NCBI GenBank assembly: GCA_902765215.1
Contig: CACWZA010000002.1
Location: 62,001-126,000 of the forward strand
DNA from: an uncultured bacterium
Lineage (GTDB): Bacteria; Cyanobacteriota; Vampirovibrionia; Gastranaerophilales; Gastranaerophilaceae
DNA: 64,000 bases
Reading direction: 5' to 3'
In this document: in pieces, positions 1 to 8,822 of the stretch
Numbering within the stretch: the first letter of the stretch is position 1
How the letters are laid out: every line of letters begins with the position of its first letter
Made by a program: the position numbers and the translations under genes
The notes under the pieces: generated by a model
The model's database searches: none
Told to the model about the DNA's origin: nothing
The model's input: only the letters and a program-made list of their open reading frames with translations

Positions 1-2
1 CA

Positions 3-1202
3 TCGTGTGCAATGAAAACGGAAAACTATTACGGTGTTATTGAGTGTGTTGATAATGTTTTAGATAAGTTTGAGGATACTTCTTCAATAGAGTATGCGGT
101 TATTAAATCACGTAAATTAAAAGCGTTGAACAAAATAGGTAATTTCGGTGAAGTTGTTTCACTTGCGGAAAATGAAGTAATACCTGTTATTGAGTCGACT
201 CTGGCTAAAAAATCGTTCAAATATAAATGGGTGAGCGAAGATGAAGTGTTTGAAACCTGGATAATGACTCTGTTTGCATTAACAAAAGCACTCACAAGAC
301 AGGGTAATGACAGAGCATTCAAGGTTATAAACGAGTTGTTTAAAATACTTGAGGCAAATGATATTCACGACAAACAGTTCTTCTGCAGTCTGCAGTTAGA
401 ATTGGCTCTTGCTAATACAATCAAGGGCAATATAAAGATGTCAAATAAAATTCTGAATGATATCTATGAAATTTATAAAAATTCGGAAGTTATAAATTCG
501 CGTGTTGTTTCAAGACTGAATTTAATCAGTTTATTAAACAAATTCTTTACTGACAGAGATCAGATAAAAATGGAAGAATTGTTTGATATTGCGACTTTTG
601 CCGATAATATCAATGACAAATTTACAAAAAATGTTTCAAAACTGATTTTGGGTAAAATAATTCTGGAAACACAATCTGCACAGAGTGCAATTAGTGTTTA
701 TACAAAACAGTTAGAATACTTTGCCAACGAAAAGAATGCGGTAGGCGTTCTTCTTGGCTGGTATCTTACAGCGGAAGCAACAATAAGGGTAGATAAGCAG
801 CAGGCTTTGGATATTGCGACAAAAGCATTGGGTATTGCTCAAAAACCTGAAATCTGCAACCACTACTTTACACTCTTATTTGATAAGTTGATTTGCAGAA
901 TTTATATTTCACTTAAAGATTATGATTCTGCAAGAATATATGCTGACAGGGCATTAACTATTGCCAAAGGGTATGATATTAAGTACCAACTGGCGAAATT
1001 GTATCTGATATCGGGCGACTGCCACAGAAAAATGGTTGATACCGCAACGGATAAAAAGGCATGTATAGCTAATGCTCATGAAATGTATAATCTGGCATTA
1101 AAGATTAATGAGGTGCTTGAAATTGGCTCTCTGGCTAAGGATATAGTACAGAAAACAAATGAGTTGAATATGTTAAGCAAAGCAAACGGGATTGCGTTAT
1201 AA
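3..1202 (+). CDS. TPR-like helical repeat protein, 5' end outside window
   Basis: A long, all-helical, soluble protein with degenerate tetratricopeptide-like repeats; the C-terminal part (pairs of helices around DYDSARIYADRALTIAKGYD) is the clearest. The reading frame is open to the left edge and the first ATG, at 12, has no ribosome binding site, so the gene probably starts upstream. No signal peptide or catalytic motif is visible. It lies 30 bases before a second, exported TPR gene on the same strand, suggesting co-transcription. TPR proteins are protein-protein scaffolds; the partner cannot be told from sequence. Confidence 0.7.
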   Translation, partial: SCAMKTENYYGVIECVDNVLDKFEDTSSIEYAVIKSRKLKALNKIGNFGEVVSLAENEVIPVIESTLAKKSFKYKWVSEDEVFETWIMTLFALTKALTRQGNDRAFKVINELFKILEANDIHDKQFFCSLQLELALANTIKGNIKMSNKILNDIYEIYKNSEVINSRVVSRLNLISLLNKFFTDRDQIKMEELFDIATFADNINDKFTKNVSKLILGKIILETQSAQSAISVYTKQLEYFANEKNAVGVLLGWYLTAEATIRVDKQQALDIATKALGIAQKPEICNHYFTLLFDKLICRIYISLKDYDSARIYADRALTIAKGYDIKYQLAKLYLISGDCHRKMVDTATDKKACIANAHEMYNLALKINEVLEIGSLAKDIVQKTNELNMLSKANGIAL

Positions 1203-1232
1203 TAAAAAGAAAACTGACAAAAGGGATATAAA

Positions 1233-3215
1233 ATGAAGAAGGGATATTTAAGTTTAGCGATTTTAATAGGTTTAACTTTGTCTGTGAGCGGAGTATCCGC
1301 AAAGATGACAAAGGAAGCACACCAGTATTACCAGCAGGCAAGTGTTTGTGAATACAAACAGGATATGCTCGGTGCAATTAAGCTTGTACAAAAGGCAATA
1401 GAGGTCAACAATGATGACGATGTTATGCTTTATACAAAGCTTGGAGGGTTATATTCAAATGTCGAACAATATCAGAATGCGATTGCTGCCTATAAAAAGG
1501 CCGCTGAACTCAGACCGAATGATGCATTTATATATGTAAGTCTTGGCAGCATTTATCAGACAATAGGTGATAATGCTAATGCAATGACCGCATACAATAA
1601 GGCGCTTGAACTTTGTCCCGAATACAAATACAACTATATAAATGTTGCTAATGTTGCTTTGGCGCAAAAGAATTACAATGAGGCTGAAGAATATTTTAAC
1701 AAGTTTCTTGAATTATATCCTGATAACGATGAGGCAAAAGCAAATCTTGCCGAAGCATATTTTATGAACAATAAAGCTGATAAAGCATGTACATTATTTA
1801 AATCAATGTACGAAAAAAATCCTGACGGGTTTAAAGAATATGCAAAATACGGAACGGCTTTGTATAAACAAAAAGAATATAAAGAGGCTATTCCAATCTT
1901 AGAAAAGGCAGTAGAACAGGATGAAAACAGCGTTAAGTCTTTGGCTCAATTGGCATTATGTTATCAAAATTCTGATGATTTCCCTAATGCTGAAAGAGTT
2001 TATGCAAAGATGTTTTCTATCGCTCCTGGGATGAATGAGTTCAGACTTGATTATGCAAATATGCTCTCTGCTCAGTCTAAGGATAAAGAGGCAATCAAAG
2101 AATATAACGAATACATAAAAGCATATCCGAAAGATGCTGACGGTTATGTTAATTTAGGTGCTTTATATAAAAGAACCGATAAAATAGATTTGGCTATTGC
2201 TAACTTTGAAAAGGCTTATGAAATAGAACCTACAGATATGGATACGGTTAAAGATTTGGCCTTTTGTTATCACAAAAAATGTGATTATAACAAAGCAATC
2301 AAGTATTATGATATTGCAATAGCAAAAGATCCGAATAATTACAGTCTGAATTATAACAGGGCAATTACACTTCACGCACAGGAAAAATATCCTGAGGCGA
2401 TAGCAAGTTATGAAAAAGTTTTAACCCTTAAAAATGACGAAACAATCAGAACTAATCTGAACGCAGCTTTGATTGAATACGGGTTTAAGTTGTTAGACGA
2501 AAATAAACTTGATGATGCAAGGGCTAATTTCAATAAGGCAATTGCAATGAATCCGAAAGAACCGTCTGCATATTTTGGTATGGCTTTAACCTACGAAAAT
2601 GACAAGAAAGAAGAAGCACTTTCATATTTCCAAAAGGCGGTTGATTTAGACCCTGCAAATCAGGAATATGTCAATGTATATGAGAATTTTAAAAATACAC
2701 TCTCTACTACTGATTTAGAAAAAATGGCATCATCGGGTGCTGTAAATAAAGATGTTGAATATGCAACACTGCTTGCAACAGCGGATAAATATTTCAAGAA
2801 CAAAAACTATAAGGCAGCATTGGCTCCTTATGAAAAAGCACTTGAAATGAATCCGAACAACAAAGAAGTTTTGCTGAAAATAGGTAATATTTACAAAAAC
2901 GAAAAAGATTATACAAAAGCAGGCAGCACATACAAAAAAGCGATTGCTCTTGATGAAAAATACACGGATGCGTGGTTTAATCTCGGCTTGGTTTATGCAA
3001 ACACAAACAAACTGAATGATGCAATCGATTGCTTCAGCAAAGTAATATCAATCGATAATAAGTATACCTATGCATATTACGCTCTCGGGCTTGCTTACGA
3101 GTATGAACATAACAACCAAAAAGCGGTTGATAATTACCAAAAATATGTGAAACTCGAACAAGATCAGGGTATGATAAATACGGTTAATGCAAAAATCAAA
3201 CAATTGCAAAAGTAG
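1233..3215 (+). CDS. Exported TPR repeat protein
   Basis: A 660-residue protein with a Sec signal peptide (MKKGYLSLAILIGLTLSVSGVSA, cleavage after about residue 23) followed by a nearly continuous array of roughly 15 TPR units from about residue 28 to 640. The repeats show the classic A--Y/F--A/G----P signature (for example YNKALELCP and FEKAYEIEP). It should act as a periplasmic or outer-membrane-facing scaffold. It is followed six bases later by a lipoprotein gene, so the two may form one envelope module. No enzymatic domain is fused to the array. Confidence 0.85.
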   Translation: MKKGYLSLAILIGLTLSVSGVSAKMTKEAHQYYQQASVCEYKQDMLGAIKLVQKAIEVNNDDDVMLYTKLGGLYSNVEQYQNAIAAYKKAAELRPNDAFIYVSLGSIYQTIGDNANAMTAYNKALELCPEYKYNYINVANVALAQKNYNEAEEYFNKFLELYPDNDEAKANLAEAYFMNNKADKACTLFKSMYEKNPDGFKEYAKYGTALYKQKEYKEAIPILEKAVEQDENSVKSLAQLALCYQNSDDFPNAERVYAKMFSIAPGMNEFRLDYANMLSAQSKDKEAIKEYNEYIKAYPKDADGYVNLGALYKRTDKIDLAIANFEKAYEIEPTDMDTVKDLAFCYHKKCDYNKAIKYYDIAIAKDPNNYSLNYNRAITLHAQEKYPEAIASYEKVLTLKNDETIRTNLNAALIEYGFKLLDENKLDDARANFNKAIAMNPKEPSAYFGMALTYENDKKEEALSYFQKAVDLDPANQEYVNVYENFKNTLSTTDLEKMASSGAVNKDVEYATLLATADKYFKNKNYKAALAPYEKALEMNPNNKEVLLKIGNIYKNEKDYTKAGSTYKKAIALDEKYTDAWFNLGLVYANTNKLNDAIDCFSKVISIDNKYTYAYYALGLAYEYEHNNQKAVDNYQKYVKLEQDQGMINTVNAKIKQLQK

Positions 3216-3221
3216 TAAATT

Positions 3222-3629
3222 ATGAAGAAAGTTTTTTTAATATTAACTGTATTGTTATTGTGTTTTACTCTTTGCGGCTGTGATAAGCGCAAACCGGGGA
3301 TTCTTTTTAATTCCGAGCCAATCACAAGAGAAAATCTTATGAAGGCATCAAGGAGTTTTGAGGCCGGTAAACCGATTTATTACCTGTTTTACAGTCCGAA
3401 AGAGATTAAGTCTGAGTTTATCCGTGTACAGGTGGGTAAAACAGGCGATAATGTCCCAAAGGGCGGTTACAATGTTGTGTGGTCTTGTGATTACAGAATT
3501 ATGAAGCAAAATGCGTATTACTATTACAACCATTTTGTCCTGAATCAGCCCGGCAGGTATGTTATGCAGGTTTTTGATGTCAATAACCTTTCTATTCCTA
3601 TAACTTGGAATTATTTTTATGTTTATTAG
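3222..3629 (+). CDS. Small lipoprotein of unknown function
   Basis: A 135-residue protein with a type II signal peptide: hydrophobic h-region and lipobox LCGC, so Cys19-20 would be the lipidated residue. The mature part is beta-rich with several aromatic residues (NAYYYYNHF, WNYFYVY at the C-terminus) and reads like a small immunoglobulin-like or C2-like sandwich, but I do not recognise a family. It starts six bases after the exported TPR gene, which suggests translation from the same mRNA and a joint role in the periplasm. Confidence 0.75.
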   Translation: MKKVFLILTVLLLCFTLCGCDKRKPGILFNSEPITRENLMKASRSFEAGKPIYYLFYSPKEIKSEFIRVQVGKTGDNVPKGGYNVVWSCDYRIMKQNAYYYYNHFVLNQPGRYVMQVFDVNNLSIPITWNYFYVY

Positions 3630-3661
3630 TTTTATCTGTCAAAAAATTTTTTGACGAACAT

Positions 3662-3673
3662 TATATAAGCATA
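3662..3673 (+). promoter_or_regulatory. -10-like TATATA six bases before ATG (possible leaderless start)
   Basis: TATATA at 3662-3667 is followed by six bases and then ATG at 3674, with no Shine-Dalgarno sequence. The 9-mer CATTATATA here recurs immediately before the starts at 37869 and 56560 on the minus strand. Confidence 0.35.
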
Positions 3674-4477
3674 ATGAATCCTGTAAATTCGGCCGTAAAA
3701 TTTTCATATAACATTTCCCGCGGTTCTTCCCAGAGAAGAATTGATGCTGTCAGTGAGATAACAGATAAGTTCTATGACGGAATTTTGCCGCGGATACACA
3801 ATGATGTTATTAAGGTTAATGATTTTAAATCAGTTATAAGGTCAATACTGCCTGAAAACAAACCTATCAGGATTACTGGTGTAAAAAATTCTGAAGATTA
3901 TTTGGGAGAATCAGATTATATCTACGGAAAAAACGACGAGGTTATAGGTCAAACTATAGGCATACCGTTCAAACGCGGTAAGATTAAATCAACAGACTTA
4001 CCTACCTGTATTCATGAGTTTGTCCATGTATTAGACACTTTGTTTAACCCGAAATATGTTGCCCGTACAAATAAAATGTACAGGCATGGACAGTATGATG
4101 CCAATTATGACAGATGTTTTGATGTTCTTTATCATCACGAAAAATGCAAGACTCCAAAGGATAAAGAAGATGTCTTAAACAGAGTAAGAAAATCTGTTAA
4201 GACTGCACTCTCAGGCCGTTCAAAAGAGGATAAAATAAATTTTATTCAGGAGTTGAGAAACGAGATGCAGACAGAATATAATGCTCACACGGCAGAAGTC
4301 GTATATGCAAAAAAACTGGATTCAGAAGGAATAAAAATAAACAAAGAAGATATGAACGATTATAATGACGGTTATATGTTCAAAGAAAAAGGCGAATTAC
4401 TTAAACAAATGGGCTTAGAGCTCGTTGCAGATTCAAGAAAATCAATTTCCCGTAAAAATGGTTTAAAAAATTTCTAA
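3674..4477 (+). CDS. HExxH putative zinc metallopeptidase, paralogue 1
   Basis: A 267-residue protein with a zincin-type motif HEFVH at residues 114-118 inside a hydrophobic helix (CIHEFVHVLD), and a second conserved block, MQTEY, near residue 198-202, whose Glu could be the third zinc ligand of a gluzincin. There is no signal peptide. The frame is open back to 3605, but that start would lie inside the preceding lipoprotein gene; the ATG at 3674 aligns with the start of the next gene (NPVNSAVKFSY versus NPAVKFSY), so it is preferred. I do not recognise the family; peptidase activity is inferred from the motif only. Confidence 0.7.
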   Translation: MNPVNSAVKFSYNISRGSSQRRIDAVSEITDKFYDGILPRIHNDVIKVNDFKSVIRSILPENKPIRITGVKNSEDYLGESDYIYGKNDEVIGQTIGIPFKRGKIKSTDLPTCIHEFVHVLDTLFNPKYVARTNKMYRHGQYDANYDRCFDVLYHHEKCKTPKDKEDVLNRVRKSVKTALSGRSKEDKINFIQELRNEMQTEYNAHTAEVVYAKKLDSEGIKINKEDMNDYNDGYMFKEKGELLKQMGLELVADSRKSISRKNGLKNF

Positions 4478-4486
4478 GGTCGAAAA

Positions 4487-5299
4487 ATGTATAGTGTTAA
4501 TCCCGCAGTAAAATTCTCATACGAAATGGCTAAAGGCTCTCAAAAACAGCGTGACTTGGGTTTACGCATATTGACTGATGAGGTTTTTAACCGTTCTATG
4601 GCATCGGCAAATGAGGAGTATATTTATTTAAAAGATTATAAAAAAGCAATAAAAGACACTCTGCCTGAGAAGAAACGGCTAATGGTTACAGGTATAAGAG
4701 GGGTTTATGAGGGTGCAAGAAAATTTTTATATAATAAAGCTGATGAAATTGTCGGGCAGATGCTTCAGGTGCCTAAATATTCAGAGATAATAAGGGTAGA
4801 GGATGTTCCTACCTGTATCCACGAAGTTGTTCATTTTCTCGATACATTACTGAACCCTAAAACTACGGCAAGGGCGACAAAAATGTATAAGAAAAAGATG
4901 TATGACGATAAAAAATTCAAACCTTTGCTTGAAAATTCCCTTTACCATAAAGAGGTGTTTGACACGGTTCAGGAAAAACAGGAAATTATTGAACACAGAA
5001 AAAAACAGGTCGAAAAATTTTTAGAGGGCAAATCTGTTGAGGACAAAATAGATATTATTCAGGATCTACGTTTTGATATGCAGACAGAGTATAAGGCTTT
5101 CTCAAACGAAAGAAGAATCGTTAACAGGATGTATGATTTAGGCTATGAGGTTTATCCGCAGGATTTGAAAAACAGGGCGGGAGAGTACATGTTTAAGGAA
5201 AAAGCCGAAATGCTTAAGAATATCGGGTTAGATATTATAAGCAAAGAAAGAAAAAACTATGCTGAATGTATTCGACAAGCAAAAAATAATCAGCCGTAA
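4487..5299 (+). CDS. HExxH putative zinc metallopeptidase, paralogue 2
   Basis: A 270-residue paralogue of the preceding gene, starting nine bases after it. It keeps the N-terminal NPAVKFSY block, the zincin motif HEVVH at residues 112-116 (CIHEVVHFLDT) and the MQTEY block at 198-202. The distance from HExxH to the second Glu, about 86 residues, is the same in both copies, which supports it as a metal ligand. No signal peptide is present. Divergence between the copies is high outside these blocks, so the duplication is not recent. Substrate unknown; an intracellular or secreted effector-like peptidase are both possible. Confidence 0.7.
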   Translation: MYSVNPAVKFSYEMAKGSQKQRDLGLRILTDEVFNRSMASANEEYIYLKDYKKAIKDTLPEKKRLMVTGIRGVYEGARKFLYNKADEIVGQMLQVPKYSEIIRVEDVPTCIHEVVHFLDTLLNPKTTARATKMYKKKMYDDKKFKPLLENSLYHKEVFDTVQEKQEIIEHRKKQVEKFLEGKSVEDKIDIIQDLRFDMQTEYKAFSNERRIVNRMYDLGYEVYPQDLKNRAGEYMFKEKAEMLKNIGLDIISKERKNYAECIRQAKNNQP

Positions 5300-5349
5300 A
5301 ACACACTTAAATTATTGTATTTTAGTTATATTTGTTGTAATCTGAAACT

Positions 5350-6303
5350 GTGGAAAACAATGGTTTAGATTTGGAGTTTATATTACAAAGCTGCGGTATC
5401 GGAACAGATATCGATGATGAGATTTTGATTGAAAATCTCATTAATTTGTCTGACAATTATACCGACGAAGAACTTATAGAAATCTATAACCACCTTATGG
5501 GCACGGTTTATAACCCGAAAGTGCTTATGCAGTTAATCAGGCTGTCCGATAAATACAGAGATCCGTCATCACTTGAGGTTCTTGTTAATCTTCTTCTGAT
5601 GAGAATAAATCTTGAAAATACCCCCTATGATTTTGATGATTTGGTTAATGTGAGAGTTATGTGCGCTAAAGCGATAGCAAACATTAAAGACACTTCTGTT
5701 GTCGGCTCGTTGCTTTATTGTCTTAACAACAAAAACGAAAACTATAAGGTCAGACTGGCATGTGCTGATGCACTCGGCAAAATCGGTGATAAGTACGCAA
5801 CGGCACCATTGATTGATTTGATTCAGGACGAAGATGAAAAATCGGTTTATTTAAAAGAATCTGCAGTTTCAGCACTTGGGGTGTTGGGAGATGAAATGGC
5901 GATTGATCCTCTTGTGTCTATTCTTGATGCAAAACAGGGATTTTTGGATAAGTTTTCTTTTCTCAAAGAACGCGTTATTGAGGCATTGGGCAAGTTGAAT
6001 ACTAATAATTCTAAGGTTATTAAAGCCTTTAAAAAATCGTTAATGGATGTTTCTCCGATGGTCAGAATAAATGCAATCGAAGCAATTATGAACAGCGAAG
6101 AAGAAGATGCGGCTGAAATAATCAGACCTTGTCTTAACGATGACGATGATGAGGTTAAAAAGAATGCGCTTATTGCTTTGTATAACCTTACAGGCCGTGA
6201 TATTCTTGATGAGGTTATTGCAATGCCTTCTTATGGTGAGTTCTTGAAAAATACAGCCAAAGAACTTATTGAAGAATATGAAGAAGGAGCTGATGATGAA
6301 TAA
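5350..6303 (+). CDS. HEAT-repeat (PBS-lyase type) protein
   Basis: A 317-residue acidic, all-helical protein. From about residue 90 to 300 it carries HEAT/PBS-lyase type repeats of about 30 residues (ACADALGKIGD, ESAVSALGVLGDEMA, INAIEAIMNSEE). The start is a GTG only 12 bases after an in-frame stop, without a Shine-Dalgarno, so it is the only plausible start and may be leaderless (a TGTAAT -10-like box lies about nine bases upstream). Its 3' end overlaps queC by eight bases, making it the first gene of a run that ends after tlyA. Probably a scaffold or adaptor; no catalytic residues. Confidence 0.8.
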   Translation: MENNGLDLEFILQSCGIGTDIDDEILIENLINLSDNYTDEELIEIYNHLMGTVYNPKVLMQLIRLSDKYRDPSSLEVLVNLLLMRINLENTPYDFDDLVNVRVMCAKAIANIKDTSVVGSLLYCLNNKNENYKVRLACADALGKIGDKYATAPLIDLIQDEDEKSVYLKESAVSALGVLGDEMAIDPLVSILDAKQGFLDKFSFLKERVIEALGKLNTNNSKVIKAFKKSLMDVSPMVRINAIEAIMNSEEEDAAEIIRPCLNDDDDEVKKNALIALYNLTGRDILDEVIAMPSYGEFLKNTAKELIEEYEEGADDE

Positions 6304-6952
6304 ATCAATCATTCTTCTTTCGGGCGGGTTGGATTCTCTCGTATCCCTCGGTGCGGGGATAAAGGAATATAATATTGAGCTTGCTCTGACTTTTGATTAC
6401 GGTCAAAAGCCTGCTAAACGCGAGATTGAGGCATCAAAGAAAATTGCTGATTATTACGGAATAAAACACAAAGTAATTGAGCTCCCTTTCTTAAAAGAGA
6501 TTACAAAGACAGCACTTGTATCAGGTGATGTTCCGACAGAAAACCTCGGTACTGAGGATAGTGCTAAGGCGGTTTGGGTGCCTAACAGGAACGGACTTTT
6601 TCTGAATATTGCCGCTTCTTTTGCTGATGCGGACGATTATACCCACATCCTGTTCGGGGCGAACAAAGAGGAAGGGCAGACTTTTCCTGATAACACTCAG
6701 GAGTTTCTTGACGGGATAAATGAAAGTTTTAAGTATTCTACTTTTAAGGGGGTTAAGGTGGCTGCACCGTTGATTAATTCTTATAAGAATGATATAGTTA
6801 AACTGGCCCTTGAATTAGGAATACCACTGGAATTAGCATATAGCTGTTACAACAGTAACGAGAAAAATTGCGGGTTATGTGAATCCTGCAAAAACTTAAA
6901 ATCAGCACTTGAAAATAACAAGGCGTTTGATTACATAGAGAGATTATTTTGA
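6296..6952 (+). CDS. queC: 7-cyano-7-deazaguanine synthase
   Basis: QueC converts 7-carboxy-7-deazaguanine to preQ0 with ATP and ammonia, in queuosine biosynthesis. The N-terminal PP-loop motif SGGLDS binds ATP, and the C-terminal zinc site is the Cys set in CYNSNEKNCGLCESC. Length (218 residues) fits the family. An upstream in-frame ATG exists at 6269, but the ATG at 6296 is preceded by GAAGGAG and aligns with the family start; it overlaps the HEAT gene stop as ATGAATAA. The queD gene of the same pathway lies at the right edge of the window on the other strand, and no queE is present here. Confidence 0.95.
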   Translation: MNKSIILLSGGLDSLVSLGAGIKEYNIELALTFDYGQKPAKREIEASKKIADYYGIKHKVIELPFLKEITKTALVSGDVPTENLGTEDSAKAVWVPNRNGLFLNIAASFADADDYTHILFGANKEEGQTFPDNTQEFLDGINESFKYSTFKGVKVAAPLINSYKNDIVKLALELGIPLELAYSCYNSNEKNCGLCESCKNLKSALENNKAFDYIERLF

Positions 6953-6954
6953 TT

Positions 6955-7509
6955 ATGAAGATTAAATATATTGATGATGAAGTAAAATATATAGGTTCTC
7001 AGCTCGCACCACATTGGATTTATAAAAATTATAAATTGCAGGGTGATGCGATAGTCGCTTTTCGCGGTGAGTGTGAAGTGAAGCTTACCGAAATGGTCGA
7101 TATAGAAGATGTTATCAATAATGAACCTATATACAGTAAGTCAATGCTGAGTTTTATAACCGAACAGTTCAATGTTGATTTGGTTGAGGGCGTTTTCAGA
7201 CAAAGACTTTTAATCTGTATAATCAAAGAAGAACTGGAAAAAAGAGGGGTTTTTGTTGTACGAAACGGTGATGACCTTATGATAAACGGTGCGAAGTTGA
7301 CTGTTTCTATCGCTACAAAATCTCATACTTCAGTTCTTATTCATACGGGAATAAATATTTTATCAGAGGGGGCACCTGTTAAAGCGTGCGGGCTTACAAG
7401 TGAATTGGGGATTGTTGACATAAAAGAATTTGCAAATACAATAATGAGCAGATACTCTGATGAAATCGAGGATATTGTTTTAGCAAGTACAAAAGTGCGT
7501 GGAGTATAG
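6955..7509 (+). CDS. DUF366 family protein
   Basis: A 184-residue protein that I recognise as DUF366 from conserved blocks: PHWIY near the N-terminus, GDAIVAFRGECEV, MVDIEDV, RNGDDLM, KLTVSIAT and a C-terminal KVRGV. DUF366 has no established biochemical role that I can name. The gene follows queC directly; the TTG at 6949 overlaps the queC stop, but the ATG at 6955 is the likelier start. The tight coupling to queC suggests, without proving, a link to 7-deazaguanine or tRNA modification. Confidence 0.8.
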   Translation: MKIKYIDDEVKYIGSQLAPHWIYKNYKLQGDAIVAFRGECEVKLTEMVDIEDVINNEPIYSKSMLSFITEQFNVDLVEGVFRQRLLICIIKEELEKRGVFVVRNGDDLMINGAKLTVSIATKSHTSVLIHTGINILSEGAPVKACGLTSELGIVDIKEFANTIMSRYSDEIEDIVLASTKVRGV

Positions 7510-7510
7510 A

Positions 7511-8059
7511 ATGAGTCAATATTATAAAAAATATATGAAAAAGCGAGAAGAAGAAAAACCCGGTTACGGGAAACTTTTTGTATATGCTTTCCTTCTCACG
7601 ATAGTGTTGTTTGTAATTGTTGTGACAACCCTGACATCAAGTGATGATACAACTATCGGTGAGAATGATGAAGGTGATTTGAAAGAATCAGGGCTCGGGG
7701 TTAAGCACCTGATTGACAGCCGTTTGAGATTTATACAAATGGAAGATACAAGTACGGTTACTCCAAAGAAAGAACCTGAAGCTATTGATAAGTATGATAA
7801 AACTATTCAGGAAGAAGCAAGACAGGGTTACAGCGGAAATCTGCAAAATTCGTACGGTTACGAACCAACGCAGGAAACTAAACCGTTAAGTCAAACCTAC
7901 AATAACACACAAAAGCAGGTAACGACTACCCCAAAACCTGCTACGACTGCTCCGCAGCCTGTCAGGGTTAATATTCCTGCTGCTGTACCAACCCCAAAAC
8001 CAAGCAGTTCACCTGCTCACAGTATCAAAAAAAATCTTGCTCCGACAGGTATGAACTAA
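7511..8059 (+). CDS. Single-pass membrane protein with Pro/Thr-rich tail
   Basis: A 182-residue protein: about 20 basic N-terminal residues (KKYMKKREEEK), one transmembrane helix (LFVYAFLLTIVLFVIVVTTL), then an extracytoplasmic region ending in a low-complexity Pro/Thr/Ser tail (TTTPKPATTAPQP). The topology is N-in. The ATG at 7511 follows GGAG and is preferred over a GTG at 7499. No family recognised. It sits between DUF366 and tatD with a one-base gap to tatD. The tail could span the periplasm or peptidoglycan. Confidence 0.7.
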   Translation: MSQYYKKYMKKREEEKPGYGKLFVYAFLLTIVLFVIVVTTLTSSDDTTIGENDEGDLKESGLGVKHLIDSRLRFIQMEDTSTVTPKKEPEAIDKYDKTIQEEARQGYSGNLQNSYGYEPTQETKPLSQTYNNTQKQVTTTPKPATTAPQPVRVNIPAAVPTPKPSSSPAHSIKKNLAPTGMN

Positions 8060-8060
8060 G

Positions 8061-8819
8061 ATGGCATATTTAATTGATACGCACGCACATTTGGATATGT
8101 ATGAGAATTGGGCTGAAATTTTTCAAAATGCTCAGGAAAATAATGTCAAAAAAATTGTTATTCCGTCTGTTGAAACACAGTATTTTCAGAAAGTCATTGA
8201 TATTGCAAACTCTAATGATGATTTGTTCTGTATGATGGGGATATTCCCGACAGAGGCAAAAACTTGGACTGACGATATTTTAGACGAAATGGAAAAGTTT
8301 GCAGAGGATAAAAAAGTTGTTGCAATAGGCGAGGTTGGGCTCGATTATTACTGGGATAAAACATTTGTCGATAAACAGCAGGATATTTTTATTAAACAGA
8401 TAAAACTGGCAAATAAACTCGGTTTGCCGATTGTTGTTCACGACAGAGATGCACACAAAGACTGTTTTGATATTCTTAAAGAATACAATAAGGGGTCAAA
8501 AGTGTTGTTTCATTGTTTTTCGGGGAGTCCTGAGTTTGCACTTGAGTGTGTGAAGGAAGGTTGGTTAGTCGCACTTGGCGGAGTTGTAACCTTCAAAAAT
8601 GCAGTTAAACCAAAAGAGGTTGCTCAGGCGGTGCCGTTATCACATCTCGTTTTGGAAACAGATTCGCCGTATCTCACACCTGTTCCTTATCGCGGGAAAG
8701 AGAACAGACCTGCTTATGTGAAATATGTGGCGGAAGAAATCGCTAAACTCCGCGGGGTTGAAACGGATGAAATTATTGAGAAAACAACCCGCAACGCAGA
8801 AGAATTTTTCGGAATATAA
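8061..8819 (+). CDS. tatD: TatD family metal-dependent hydrolase / DNase
   Basis: A 252-residue TIM-barrel amidohydrolase of the TatD family. Metal-binding motifs are intact: DTHAHLD at residues 6-12, GEVGLDYY, VVHDRD, FHCFSG and LETDSPYL. TatD proteins are 3'-5' exonucleases or deoxyribonucleases on damaged DNA and the cytosolic family members are broadly conserved. Length is normal. The gene starts one base after the membrane protein stop and is followed three bases later by tlyA, an arrangement common in many bacteria (tatD next to rRNA methylase genes). Confidence 0.93.
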   Translation: MAYLIDTHAHLDMYENWAEIFQNAQENNVKKIVIPSVETQYFQKVIDIANSNDDLFCMMGIFPTEAKTWTDDILDEMEKFAEDKKVVAIGEVGLDYYWDKTFVDKQQDIFIKQIKLANKLGLPIVVHDRDAHKDCFDILKEYNKGSKVLFHCFSGSPEFALECVKEGWLVALGGVVTFKNAVKPKEVAQAVPLSHLVLETDSPYLTPVPYRGKENRPAYVKYVAEEIAKLRGVETDEIIEKTTRNAEEFFGI

Positions 8820-8822
8820 ATT

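Noticed and set aside
3605-3673. Upstream extension of the first HExxH gene
   Set aside because: It overlaps the end of the lipoprotein gene and the paralogue begins at the position equivalent to 3674.
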